Both the position numbers and the translations under genes were made by a program. A stretch of 64,000 nt of DNA, taken from the NCBI RefSeq assembly GCF_954871325.1, contig NC_088775.1, positions 52,057,561-52,121,560 of the forward strand. The letters are read 5' to 3'. The DNA comes from Gordionus sp. m RMFG-2023. Taxonomy: Eukaryota > Nematomorpha > Gordioida > Chordodea > Parachordodidae. Numbering within the stretch: the first letter of the stretch is position 1; each line of letters starts with the position of its first letter. Below the pieces are notes generated by a model, which saw nothing but the letters and a program-made list of their open reading frames with translations, searched no databases and was not told the DNA's origin. Shown here one piece after another: positions 34,260 to 45,809 of the stretch.

Positions 34260-37200
34260 ACTCCACCCTATTTACCCTGCTTTCCAGATTTTTCAAAATC
34301 ACCCCTGGCTCCCATTTTTTGTTGCTTCCATAGATTCTTGCCCATATTGTTAAACCCTACCATGAATTCCGATTCATTCTCCTTTCCGAACCGTTTCTCT
34401 CTCTCACCGGCCGGTTTCAGTGAATCCAACCAAATTCGAGTTCTTCGTCCCAAAAACTTTTCCGCTGGCGACGGCTCCTCTCCTTTTCTACTGTTGTTAT
34501 AATACGCCACGGCCACCCACATCTCTCCGCCCCCATCCTTTGACTTTCTCAACCAGTTCTTGACCACCGCTACCATCCTCTCCGCTTGTCCATTCGAACT
34601 CGGATGATATGGCGGCGCTAAAATGTGTTTCTCTCCAGTTTCTGCACAAAAGATTTTGAATTGTCTACTAATGAAGGCAGGGCCCCCGTCCGTTACTATT
34701 GTCATAGCAACCCCAAATTTGTCCCATAAATTTTTTAATATTTATCACGATCTGAGTGATTAATCCTTTTACTTCCTCATACTCTACTTATTTCGAAAAA
34801 GCATCTACCACTAATATATATATTTTATTTTCGAAGTCAAAGAAATCCAAGTGGATGCGCTTCAAAGGCTACGCTGCCTTCGACCACACACTTTCTTTAT
34901 ATTTTCGCGGCGGAGCCCAAGAATTACATCTAACACAGGTTCGACTGATATTTTCAATGTCTCGGTTCATTCCTGGCCACCAAACATATCAACGTCCCCA
35001 CTGTTTCATTCTTTTCATTCCTTGATGTCCAGCATGAATCATCGCCATTACCGATTCTATTAGCTTGGACGGTATAACACTCCTATTTCCTCGTACCAAA
35101 CATTCATCTATTATCGCTAACTCCTTCTGTACATATTTATAGGTCTTGTCTCCATCCCGCCACGTTTTCTGTCCCTTAAGGCACGCTTTGATCTGTCTCA
35201 ATTCCTTATCTTTCAAAGTCACCTTATCTCTTCCCATCTGGCCTGCCTCTAGATACTCCCGCTATAATCCAATCAGTCCTTGTTCAATTTCTTCCTCCCG
35301 TTCCTCTAGTTCTTTCTCCTCTAAATCTTCCCCAGCTCCGCATCTGGTTAAAATGTCAGGTAAATAATTTTCCCTCCCTGGTCGATATTTCACTTATACA
35401 TCTAAACTGCCCACGAGCAATAACCATCTCTGCAGTTTAGGCGACAGCATTCGTTCTTTGTTGTCCTTTCTAAATAGATGCACCAACGGCTTATGATGCG
35501 TGTAAATAATAAATCTGCACCCAATCAGATATTCACGGCACTTCGTTAACCCGAAAATAACGGCCAATGCTTCTTGCTCAATCACTGAATACCTAGTCTC
35601 TGCCACTCTGAAAATTCTTGAGAAAAATAACACCGGCCTCTCTACCCCATCGATAGCATGCAACAGCGCTCCTCCTACACCTTTATTAGATGCACCCATC
35701 GCCATATCACCTCCAATTCATTGTTAAAAAACACTAAAACGGGTTCCTTTCCTATTCGACCTTTTAATTCTTTGAAGGACTCCTCTTGTTCATTTGTCTA
35801 ATCAAATTTTCATCCTTTCTTTAATAATTGATATAAAGGCGCTGCTATTTGAGAAATCCTTCCACGAACCGATGATAATAATTTACCATCCCCAAAAATG
35901 CCTGTACCTTTGCTTTATTACTGGGTCTTATCATATTATTAATTCCAGTCATATTTCTGTCCACAGGCCGCATCTCCTTTCCTGTGATTTTATGCCCCAG
36001 ATAAGTCACTTCGGTAACCCCCAACTCGCTTTTCTCCCCGCTGGCTCTCAATCCTTTCTCCTTGATTCTTCAAAATATTTCCTCCAATCTCTGTTTATGT
36101 TGTTCAGGATTTCTTCCCGTCACCAAAGACATCATCCATATAGTAGAAAACTCCCTCCATTCCCTGGAAAACAGCAGCCATCGTACGTTGAAAAATAGGA
36201 GCTGAAACACTTAGCCCGAATGGTAATCTACAAAACGCGAACAATCCCCGGCATAGTAATCGTTAATAACTTCCTTATCTCCGGCTTTACCCGTAGTTGC
36301 AGATATGCATTAGAGAATAACACTTTTGAAAAATAAACAGTTTCTTTTAAACTAGCTAGTATTTCTTCAATTCTCGGCAAAGGATATTTAACCTCCACTA
36401 TCCACGGATTTACTGTAACTCGAAAATCTGCGCATAAACGAAGTTTCCCATTGGCTTTCTTCACAGGCACTAACGGAATCGCGCATTCACTGTATTCCAC
36501 CGGACATACAATACCTTTCCATACCCATTGATCCAACTCCAATTCCACTTCCTTTTCCCATTCAAACGGTATCCCCCGTAACGCACAGAACTTCGGAACG
36601 CAACCATCCTTTAATTTAATGTCTACTTCATAATCTCTTAGGCATCCTAAGTCTTTTTTGAAAATTTCCTATAACTTTGTACCAACTTCCGTACTCCTCC
36701 TCGCACTCAGGTCATGGCGAATTTTCTTCCCTCGTCTTCTTTAGTTATCAATTCTTCTTCCCTGGGCATTGTTCCTTCCTTCATTACCTCCCGATTTCCT
36801 TTCGTCTTTGTATTCATCATTTCTCAATTTTCTTGCGTCGTGGTATTCATCACTTCTCGATGTGACATTTCATTTCTTTTCTCCGCCTTTCCTTCCTCCT
36901 CCCACCACGTAATCCCGACCCCTCTCAACGGCTCCCACATTCCCCGGGTAATTTCTACCTCCTTCTTCTCTTAAATCATTATTGCTGCTTCTCTCCTGGA
37001 ATTCCTTTCCCTTATTTTACCTTAAAGATTCTTTTTCCCTATTTCGCCCTTAGAGTTATTCTCTTTTATTTTCGTTCTATCATTACCCCTCTTTATTTCG
37101 CTCCTTAAATTATTTTCTCTTATTTCGCCCCTTGAATTATCGCTCCTTGTTACGTTCTTGGAATTATTTTTCCTTAGTTCGCTCCTTAAATTATCGCTCC

Positions 37201-37430
37201 TTGAATTATTTCGACTTGTTCCGCTCCTTGAATTATCGCTCCTTGAATTACTTTGTCTTGTTTCGCTCCTTGAATTAACGTTCCTTGTTTCGCTCTTGGA
37301 ATTGTTTTTCCTCGTTTCGTTTCTTAAATTATCGCTCCTTGTTTCGCTCCTTGAAAGATTTTCGCTGGTTCCCTCATTAAACATGGTCTCAATTCCAAGC
37401 AACACATTCTCTCTCAAGGCAACGGCATAT
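34260..37430 (-). mobile_element. Gypsy-type LTR retroelement pol remnant, fossil
   Basis: Minus-strand order: a Ser/Asn/Arg-rich low-complexity segment (37022-37417), reverse transcriptase (35845-36600; ELELDQWVWKG, AIPLVPVKKANGKLRLC), RNase H (35394-35705; LFFSRIF, YSVIEQEALAVIFGL, HHKPL), and a zinc-binding region plus integrase core (34268-35237; GHQGMKRMK, IVTDGGPAFISRQF, YHPSSNGQAERMV). RT-RH-IN order defines the Gypsy group. Both LTRs are uncertain. It is broken in several places, though the motifs remain easy to read, so of moderate age. GC content is higher than its surroundings. Confidence 0.9.
37022..37417 (-). repeat. Ser/Asn/Arg-rich codon repeat in the Gypsy-type remnant
   Basis: About 15 imperfect copies of a short unit encoding patterns such as SRSETR, NNSRSDN and LRSE. 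The DNA unit resembles GCTCCTTGAATTATC on the plus strand. It lies in the part of the element upstream of the reverse transcriptase. Confidence 0.8.
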
Positions 37431-37497
37431 TCCTCACTCGTTATTGGTACAAATATACCCCACCATGAAAATACTCCCCAAAAACTATACCATGGAC

Positions 37498-37896
37498 CAG
37501 GGTTGGGCAGTATCGCGGATATTTTTATCTTTTTTTCAATTTTGGAAAGTATCTTGTATCCAGTATCTAAGATACATATTATTTAAAAGTATTTGTATCT
37601 TAACCAACTTTGTATTCAAAAAGATACAGTTAAATAGTATTAAAATTTAAAATGATATTGTTTTAACATTTAAATGAAAAATTTAATCAGAATTTTTATA
37701 TTTGAAAATAATTTATGATATATGACGTTTGTCCTCATATAGCAATTTGCTAACAATTAGAACTACCATATTTTATTTGAATCGTTTTATATCCGTCTAT
37801 TTTAAAATAATGGAAGAAGAAAATAGAATAATATGTTTATATTCATCTTCAGATGATTCTCCAACCGAAAAATATAACTATAAGTATTTTAAAGAT
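37498..37896 (+). mobile_element. hAT left end (CAGGGTTGGGCAGTAT) with N-terminal scrap
   Basis: A CAGGGTTGGGCAGTAT terminus, then many AGTATC/AGATAC motifs, then a 73-codon frame starting at 37729 (MEEENRIICLYSSSDDSPTE). A similar AGATAC-rich end is found at 45370-45545 in the opposite orientation, so the two may be the ends of one element split by later insertions. No matching 8-bp duplication could be confirmed. Confidence 0.5.
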
Positions 37897-38070
37897 CAGC
37901 ACTTCCGTGTATCTGGCCTAATTTCTAAAATTTTGGGTAAATTTGTCTAGCAAATTTATATTTGCAAAAATTTGGGCAGCACTTCCGTATACTAGGCTTA
38001 TTTAGTAAAAATTCGCACGAATTTCTAATAGATTTATTTTCGCAAAAATTCGGGCAGTACTTCCGTATAA
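37897..38070. repeat. ~80-bp tandem repeat (3 copies)
   Basis: CAGCACTTCCGTGTAT and variants start at 37897, 37977 and 38055. Each unit contains GCAAAAATTTGGG and TAATAGATTTAT-like sequence. Confidence 0.85.
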
Positions 38071-38125
38071 TTTGTCCTTTTACTTAAAACCCATGGGTCA
38101 ACAAAATCTTTCTCAATGAAACCTA

Positions 38126-38265
38126 CCCAACAAATGGGTAAATACTCTTAATTGACTCTTGCTGACTATCACCGCCCAACAAATGAGTAAATACACTCTT
38201 AATTGACTCTTGCTTGCGATAACCGCCCAACAAATGGGTAAATACACTCTTAATCGCTTGTTCAC
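38126..38265. repeat. ~50-bp tandem repeat (3 copies)
   Basis: CCCAACAAATGGGTAAATAC begins at 38126, 38175 and 38226, each followed by TCTTAATTGACTCTTGC or a variant. It reads through as a repetitive short ORF on the minus strand that is not a gene. Confidence 0.9.
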
Positions 38266-38339
38266 GCAGAGGTCGCGAATTATGATGATAAATTATTTTT
38301 ATGGCAATAACCCACCCCTCAGACAATGTCATACTCATC

Positions 38340-39466
38340 AAGACAAAAAAATGAATACTTTCAATCTTAAGATATTTAAATTAGCTTTTATTTGATACTA
38401 ATATCCATATTTTATGTTGATAAAAATATTCCTGGCCCCCCAAGACATAGATCCGCCCTCTATGATTGATTATTATTATTAGAATAAAAAAACTTTAATT
38501 TCCTTTTATTTGATACCCATATAAAAAAAATTATTTTTTACATCGCACCATTCCATCCACCCCCCAGACCAAGTCATACCCATCAATACAGAAAATGAAT
38601 ACTTTCAATCAAAAGATATATAAATTAGCTTTTATTTGATACTCATATCGATATTTTGTTTTGATAAAACTATTCCTGACCCTCCGAGATATAGACCAGC
38701 CCTCTATGAGTGATTATTATTATTACAATAAAAAATATTTTAATTACCTTTTATTTGATACCCATATCAAAGAAAATTTTTTTACACCCTCTCCCCCTTT
38801 TTCCACCCCAAAGACAAAAAATGAATACTTTATTTAAACTACCTTTTATTTGATAACCATGTCAAAAAAATTATTTTTTAAACCCTCCCACCTCCATCCA
38901 CCCTCCAGACTAAGTCATACCCATCAAGATAAAAAATAAATACTTTCAATCTAAAGATATTTAAATTAGCTTTAATTTGATACACATATCGATATTTTGT
39001 GTTGATAAAAATATTCCTGAACCCCCAAAACCTAGACCCACCCTCTTATGAGTGATTTTTTTATTAGAATTAAAAAATATTTTAATTTCCTTTTCTTTGA
39101 TACCCATATCAAATAAATTATTTTTTACACTCCCCCCCCCCCTCCATTCACCCTCCAGACTAAGTCATACCCATCAAGACCAAGAATGAATACTTTCAAT
39201 TTCAATCTAAAGATATTTAAATTAGCGTTTATTTGATACCCATATCGATATTTTGTGTTGATAAAAATATGAGTGATTATTATTACAATAAAAAATATTT
39301 TAATTACCTTTTATTTGATACCCATATCGAAAAAAATTATTTTTTACACCTCCCCCCCCCCCCCAGATCAAGTCATACCATCAAGACCAATAAAGACTTT
39401 CAATCAAAAGATATTTAAATAAGATATTATTTGATACCCATATCGATATTTTATTTTGATAAATAT
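38340..39466. repeat. Long-unit tandem array, left block (about 5 copies)
   Basis: A unit of about 110-260 bp marked by ATGAATACTTTCAATC (38352, 38597, 38823, 38938, 39187), TTTATTTGATACCCATATC, and a C-rich tract before CCAGACTAAGTCATACC. Copies differ by block deletions. It continues after the hAT at 44566. Confidence 0.85.
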
Positions 39467-39948
39467 CAGAGACCTGCAGAGGTACCATTTGCATGGCCCG
39501 GCCCGGATATTTTTTAAAAAAAATTTTTACGGCCCGGCCCGGATTTAAAAATTAAAGGCCCGGCCCGGATATTTAAAAAAAAAATTTCAGGCCCGGCTCG
39601 GAATTTTTTAAAATTATATTCGACCTGGTATATACAAAAATTCGCCTATGAGGTATTTTACCATATTTTTCAGCGAGTATTATCGCTTAATTTAAAAAAT
39701 ACATGTAAAAAGCTAATATTTTGAGAATATTCTATATCATTTTATTTATATTATAATTTCAAGTTTTATAATAAACCACTTATTTATACAATCCTATGAC
39801 ATAGATAAAAAGTACAAAGTTGAAATATTGTTTACAATTTTTAAATATTATATTAAATTATATATAAATAAATTATTCATTACGCGATTAAAATAATATA
39901 AAATATATTCTAATCATCATGTGAGATGAGGCTGCCAATGAAGCTGAT

Positions 39949-40609
39949 CTAATTGGCCCTGTGAATTGGTATTGCGAGTCTTTGTCTTAAGAAGAAGCCT
40001 TCACGAGGTTCATCTGTTAGTTTGCGGATTAGCGATCCAAGTTCCTTGAAGAAAGAAAGAGCACGATTCCCAAAGGTAGTCAAGGTAGTGGAAATGATGG
40101 GAATGAATAAGTGATCTTGGCATATCTCTGAATATTTTGCAATTTTTAGAAGCTCCTTGTTCTCCAGAATGTTAAGGGATTGATTGGAAGGAGCCAATGG
40201 ATCAATACAAGAGTAATCCCAGACCAAGAATTGACCTCGCTTCCAGGGAATTTGAGAGATCCCGTCAGGGCGTTTCCCATCAGATCTGAAAAGACCAGAG
40301 GGTTCGAGCAGAAGGAATTTGAGCGGATCTCAGAGCTCTAAGAATTATAGAATTGCAAATGTTATGTCTAACGATGCTGCCTCATGAACGACAATGTAGA
40401 CTATGCCTTCCATTACTCAAAACAGCAGAACTGCAGCCGGCACAGATGTGGGGTTGGGTTACTAAGCAATTTAAACGGATGCCTATAGCATGAGTTAGCT
40501 CATTTTGGGTCAATTGTAATTGTAAGTTAGCGGCAGGAATGGCTTCGAGAAACTCATGTCCAGAACCATTAAGCAGAGAGGAGAATAAGGGACGGTCCAA
40601 TGATTGCAT
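39949..40609 (-). pseudogene. C-terminal endonuclease-like region of LINE copy 2
   Basis: Frame 40609-40382 includes HICAGCSSAVLSNGRHSLHC, a C-x2-C...H-x3-C zinc-binding pattern. After a change of frame, RPDGIS, then WDYSCIDPLAPSNQS (about 40270-40180) matches the Asp-containing core seen in copy 1. IPIISTTLTTFGNRALSFFK and EPREGFFLRQRLAI form the tail. By analogy with R2-group LINEs this is a restriction-like nuclease; the function is inferred. Confidence 0.68.
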
Positions 40610-42101
40610 ACTGGAAAGGAGAGATTCGACGCAGCTTGCAATAATGGGCTTATCTCAGTCCTTCTGCTTGTTGTTTCTGGAATTGGGTGGTCGGCAATGA
40701 ATCGAGATTTACATTCAATGATGGCACTATCAAAGGAAGGGTCAGAATTTAAGGAATTAGGATTGACTAAATTTTTGGTTAAAAGACAGCTCGATATAAA
40801 GGCAGTTAAGGCAAGATCGGAAGGGGATCTGATGCCTAGTCCTCCCATCTTGGTAGGAAGGGTGGCTTGTGTCCACGCGAATTCATGGAATTTTAGATTA
40901 AGGATACTTTCAATTAAGACTTTAATCCCATTTTCATAAATGCCTAAGGAAGTGGGAAATTTAAAAATAGGGGTAGAGCGGAGCGCGTAAAGAATTTTTG
41001 GGATATTGAAGAAATTTTTCAGGAGAAAAAAGGCTTTATGAGAGGGGAGAAGGGAAAATAGGTCAGCTAACTCATTAAGGGTTTCGAGTGTTGATTGTAG
41101 GAAGGATGATATGGCTGTGTGTCCACCAACGGGAGCACCTAAGTGAAATAATTCCTCCAGAGTAATCTGTTTAAAATTATGAAAATTGTTTTCAGATGAA
41201 TTAATTAATATAAATTCTGATTTTTCATGGTTGATTGATAGACCAATGGATAGCCCTGCATCCTTGATTATCATTACAGCTTTATTGATTTCGTCGTTTG
41301 GACCACAAAGGATTCCATCATCGATGTACCATGCATGCAATGATAATGAACATGCCTTGTTAATAGATTTAACAATTTCATTGATCCCTAAACAGAAAAA
41401 TAAAGAACCTGAGGATCTCCCTGTTGTATGCCCTCAATCGAAGGAATTTTATAGGTATCAAATTGGAGAGTGGAAGGCTGTTGATAGCATGAATAAAAGA
41501 ATTTAGTGTAACCAGGAAAGAGAATACTCGATGAGCTCAGAAAGGAATTCCGAGAAAGAGTGTTATAAGCATTGTTGAAGTCGATTTTGACTAAAGATTC
41601 GTTGGTTGGCTGGGTTTCTAAGTGTATTCTCGTTAGATGAACAACAGCTTCACAGCCGCCAGGTATACCAACTCCAAGTTGGAAAGGACTTAGTATATTT
41701 GAAGCTTCATGCTTTATTCGAGAGGAAATCGTTTTAGCTACTAACCGACGAAAGGTCGAGCCAATTGCAATCGGTCTTAAATCATTATTGGGTTTTTGAA
41801 GGGCTATTAGCCTGGCACCGAAAAGAATAGGGGAAACAAAGGTTGGCACATCACCTTTTAAGATTTTGTTGCAAAAGTTTGTAATTTTGGAAAAAATGGA
41901 AGTTTGAGAACATATTAAGGGGGAAGTAATGTCCTGGAGAAATATAGGACGGATTCCACCAAGGCCATGTGCTGAATCTCGATGAAAGGAAAGGATAGCT
42001 TTCCTCACTTCATCAGTGGTAAATTGTGATGCGCATGTTAAGTGAGGCTGTAGAGATATAGGGGTTATAGTTGTAGAAGGGTGTTTTTTGCAGAGCTTCA
42101 A
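40510..42101 (-). pseudogene. Reverse transcriptase of LINE copy 2
   Basis: Frame 42101-41388 carries AILSFHRDSAHGLGGIRPIF, LIALQKPNNDLRPIAIGSTF, SPFQLGVGIPGGCEAVVHL, VKIDFNNAYNTLSRNSFL (first catalytic Asp) and IEGIQQGDP. Frame 41340-40510 continues with WYIDDGILCGPNDEI (catalytic Asp pair), HLGAPVGG and LPTKMGGLGIRSPSDLAL. A frame change between the two near 41.39 kb removes a few residues after GIQQGDP. The domain order and catalytic residues are otherwise complete. Confidence 0.88.
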
Positions 42102-42382
42102 GTATGTGTCATAAAAATGGTAATAATATTTTGAGCATTTACTATATTTTATATTGCATTTAAAAAAAATAAAACTAATATTTAATTTATAAAAATAGAA
42201 AATATTTTGAGAATATAATATATTGTATTTAATTTACTATTTAATTTATTAAATAAAAATAAATCGCTATTTAAAAAAATGCATATATAATAAATAGTAT
42301 TTTGAAAATATAATCTAATTGCACAATATTAATATAATTAATTTTATAATATAAATTTTTAATAAAAGAAGATAATTGTATT

Positions 42383-43218
42383 CAGGGATCCAAACCGAAC
42401 CTGAACCGAACCGTTAAACCGCTAAAAACCTGTATTTTTTATCGAACCTAAACCGAACCTAAACCTCTAAAAAATTCCTAGCCGAACCTAAACCGAACCG
42501 CTAAAATGCCTCTGAACCGGTTCGAGTCTCATAATTTTATGCTTATAAAATAATGTGTAAGTTATTACTAATAGTATATTGCAAAAATTTTAATTATATT
42601 CAAATTGTTTTAAAAATTATTATCAATCACATTTGATTGATAAACGTCAGTCATATTTTTTATAAACTATAGTATATTGCCATTTTGCAATATTTTTTAA
42701 ATATTTTAAGCTTATAAACTATAATGCCTAGAAAAAAATTAAATCTAATATATAAATTATTTACATATAGTATTATAAATGACACATCAAATCTGATATC
42801 ATACTGGCAATGCCAGTTACCCAAGTTAGTGTAGAAGGATGTTTTTCAACAATTAAATTTATATTATCTCCTTATAGATGTAATTTGAGTGAGACGAATT
42901 TTGAAAATATATTAATTGTGCAGCTTAGTAAAAAAAATTTAAGTAATTGTTCATATTTAAATTAATCATTGATATATTTATTTGTTATATTTGTGCAATT
43001 AATAAAAATGAAGGTTTTTATTTTAATTATGAAATAAAAAAAAAATTTTCCTGATACATAATCCTTATGTAGGTTTGAATACAAATGTGTTCAAACCGGT
43101 TTTTAGAGGTTCGAACCGAACCGATATTTTTATTTTTTGCGAACCGAACCTGAACCTTAAACCGTTATTTTTATCCGAACCTGAACCGAACCGATATTCG
43201 TTTCGGTTTGGATCCCTG
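42383..43218. mobile_element. hAT-like fold-back MITE, copy 2
   Basis: Ends CAGGGATCCAAACCGAA and its complement TTCGGTTTGGATCCCTG, flanked by the exact 8-bp repeat ATTGTATT at 42375-42382 and 43219-43226. The subterminal regions are full of GAACCTGAACCGAACC. No ORF. It is the intact relative of 33414-34237, in the opposite orientation, inserted inside the hAT at 39467-44557. Confidence 0.95.
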
Positions 43219-43379
43219 ATTGTATTATATAATATTGTAAAAAAAAAATGAAAAATGTTGGATTAAAAACTTTCATGACTCAAGGTAAATATAATAAATG
43301 CAATAAATATTTGACAGTTTGCAAAGTAAAAAACCAGCATGATTGACGAAACCATATACTCAAGAAAGATATTAAAAAT

Positions 43380-43810
43380 TCACAAATTATCATGAAGAAA
43401 GAGAAGCATATCTACCTTTTCAGGTTGAAGATTACTTCTTCTTTCTTCAAGAATTCTCCCAGTAGTGGAAAAATTCCGCTCACAGCTTGCACTTGAAGCA
43501 GGAATTGCCAATTTTGCTAAAATTGGAAATTCGATTTGATCAGCCGCCCACCACTCTAACAAATTATCCACCTTAAATGTTTCATCTATTTTTTTATTTT
43601 TTTATTTATGTAATTATAATATTCATCATCGGGTATTAACATATTACCAGAATTACCATCGCCCCATTTGTCATAAAACGATTCAGTTTAACAACAGTCG
43701 TAATTTGACTGGTCGATGGTATTTCATTTACTTCCTGAGCCTCTTGTAATTTAATATAATCTTTTATATAGTTTTCCGTCATTTTGCGATCTGTCCCTGA
43801 CTACATACGT
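43380..43810 (-). pseudogene. hAT transposase C-terminal fragment
   Basis: The minus strand reads LLEWWAADQIEFPILAKLA then IPASSASCERNFSTTGRILE and NLQPEKVDMLLFLHDN (43571-43380), the hAT dimerisation domain. The preceding ~80 residues (43.60-43.81 kb: YIKLQEAQEVNEIPS) are joined after a frame change. The DDE core and BED finger are missing, removed by an internal deletion of the host element. Confidence 0.85.
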
Positions 43811-44557
43811 AATTGCTTGAATTTGAGACAGAGAAAAAGAGAAATAAAATGATACTTGTGTAAAACAAATTTTTCAATTAAAAAATGCTTTATATTAAGT
43901 AAAATCAATTTTATTTCTCCTTTTTCGCTTTGAAAGGTATTACAAACTTTAAGAAGTGATATTCCTTTATTTGATTGTTTTGGTAAAATATATTCTAAAA
44001 ATTTAGATATGAATTATAAAAAAATATATTAATAATACTTGAATATTGGGGCTTATTTAAGATATTCCTTTATTTGATTGTTTTGGTAAAATAATTAATA
44101 ATACTTGAATATTGGGGCTTATTTAAGATATTCCTTTATTTGATTGTTTTGGTAAAATATGTTGTAAAATTTAGATATTATAAAAAAATATATTAATACT
44201 TTGAATATATTTGCAGGAAATTAATAATTAGATCGATCTGTGGGTGTTAGGTAGTGTTAACCATCACCCAATATTATATTAATCATAATTATAATATAAT
44301 ATAATCTTATAACCATTAACACATAATGTAAAAATTTTTATAAAAAATATTAAGGCCCGGCCCGGCACGGGTTTAATAATCTTAGGCCCGGCCCAGATAT
44401 ATTTTTAAAAAAATTTTTTAGGCCCGGCCCAGCCCGGATATGTTTAAAAAAAATTTTTTTAGGCCAGGCCCAGCCCAGGTATATTTAAAAATTTTAAAAT
44501 ACGGTCGGGCCGGGTTTAGGGCCGGGCCGGGTTTAGGGCCTGGCCTGCAGGGCTCTC
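43811..44557. other. Non-coding end of the hAT
   Basis: AT-rich with a local duplication: ATTCCTTTATTTGATTGTTT is found three times between 43960 and 44160. It ends in the GGCCCGG-rich subterminal block (44340-44557). Confidence 0.6.
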
Positions 44558-44565
44558 ATAAATAT

Positions 44566-44700
44566 ACCTGACACCCCAGATCTAGACTCGCCCATTAAGG
44601 GGGAGAGATTGACCTCCAGTTGAATAAATCTTTTGATTAGCTATAGATTGATACCCTATATTAGACATATCTTATTTCATAAAGCCTAAAAAACACCATT
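44566..44700. repeat. Long-unit tandem array, right remnant
   Basis: Words such as CCTGACACCCCAGATCTAGA, TTGATACCCTATATTAGA resemble the unit at 38340-39466, supporting insertion of the hAT into that array. Confidence 0.6.
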
Positions 44701-45365
44701 GAAAATAAATAAATAACAATTATAAAAAAATAAAGCCAAACGCGCGTAAGACGCGTTTTAAATTAAGATTCTTCTATATCATGGTTCAAACGTGATAATA
44801 CGGTATAGTTGTTTATCCTTTAAAAAATTGAATTCTTAAAGGGATCCCTTTAAACCCCGTGATGATCCCGGATAGTTCTGATCCCTTTAATAATTGCGAC
44901 ATATATATATAAATATTCATTAAATATTATGTTCGAGTTTATCCTTAAACCAGACAAATTTTAATATAACAATGCACTCAAGGAATTTGCCATTTAAATT
45001 TTCAATATAATTGGTTAATTTTATTTTATTATGCTAATTTTACAAATTTATTTTAGATTCATATTTATAGTGACGAAGAGAAAGAAGTAATAATCAATGA
45101 AGCATCAACAAGTTCAGATAGAGCATATTTTAATAATATCTCAAAATAAAGAAAACAAATCTCTGATGGTAAAATGTTTGCCATATCTACCAAAAATACG
45201 AAAATTTTAGTTAGCATTACCTCAACTTGCAACATTGTAAAACATTTAAGGGTATAGATACTAAATAAATGTTTACAATTTGCTAAATGTGATATCGACT
45301 CAATAAATTTTTTAGCTCATTTCATGCATTTTTACAATAGAATCCTAATTTAGGTTATGCAAAGC
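44701..45365 (+). other. Spacer with possible hAT BED-finger scrap
   Basis: Mostly AT-rich. At 45060-45250 the plus strand reads pieces such as SDEEKEVIINEASTSSDRAYF and STCNIVKHLR, reminiscent of the acidic leader and the histidine end of a hAT BED finger. Together with 37498-37896 this may be the split N-terminus of one hAT. Evidence is weak. Confidence 0.3.
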
Positions 45366-45369
45366 TTAT

Positions 45370-45545
45370 ATCAGAGTATGATAAAAATTGTATCTGTATC
45401 TAGATACATTTTATAAATTGTATCTATATCAAGATAACCTTTTAGCCGATGTAACTGTATCTGGATCTAGATCCCTTTTTAGATGATGTATCTGTATTCG
45501 TCTCTAGATCCACTTAAAAAGTATCTTTTAACAACTTAGCAAAAT
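45370..45545 (-). mobile_element. AGATAC-rich hAT end
   Basis: Repeated GTATCTGTATCTAGATAC motifs ending near TAAAAAGTATCTTTTAACAAC, an inverted counterpart of the left end at 37498. A comparable patch lies at 49440-49520, next to the Ginger1 left end. Confidence 0.45.
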
Positions 45546-45809
45546 TGCATGCCATTGGTATTATATTCAGAATCCTCTTCTTAACATGGATATTAACAAA
45601 GTATACTCTATGCATTTAATAACAAATTTCGAGATTAGGAATATCATAGATTTATATAAAACTATATCACAATTTTAAAATAATACTTTGAACGTTAAAA
45701 GTAAAACATATATACGTAATTTAAAAATATATATTAAAAATATCATGTAAACTATTTGTAAATTAAAATCTATATAAAAAACTGTATAATAACCCTCCTT
45801 TAATAACAA

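Larger units (their letters stand above)
39920..42115 (-). mobile_element. LINE with restriction-like C-terminal domain, copy 2
   Basis: Minus-strand non-LTR element inserted in the hAT. It is 5'-truncated, beginning within the RT fingers (about 42101) and running to the C-terminal tail (EGFFLRQRLAIPIHRAN near 39970). It is of the same family as copy 1, but more of the frame is open. It is split by frame changes near 41.39, 40.5 and 40.3 kb. Confidence 0.9.
39467..44557 (-). mobile_element. hAT DNA transposon with nested insertions
   Basis: The left end CAGAGACCTGCAGAGG and the right end (complement GAGAGCCCTGCAGGCC) are flanked by the exact 8-bp repeat ATAAATAT at 39459-39466 and 44558-44565. 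The subterminal regions are rich in GGCCCGGCCCGG, striking in this AT-rich DNA. Inside are LINE copy 2 (39.92-42.12 kb) and a MITE (42383-43218). What remains of the transposase is at 43.38-43.81 kb on the minus strand. Without insertions the element is about 2.1 kb, so internally deleted. Confidence 0.88.

Noticed and set aside
34756-37586. Plus-strand ORFs over the Gypsy-type region (Ser/Phe/His-rich)
   Set aside because: Antisense of RT, RNase H and integrase; no motifs of their own.
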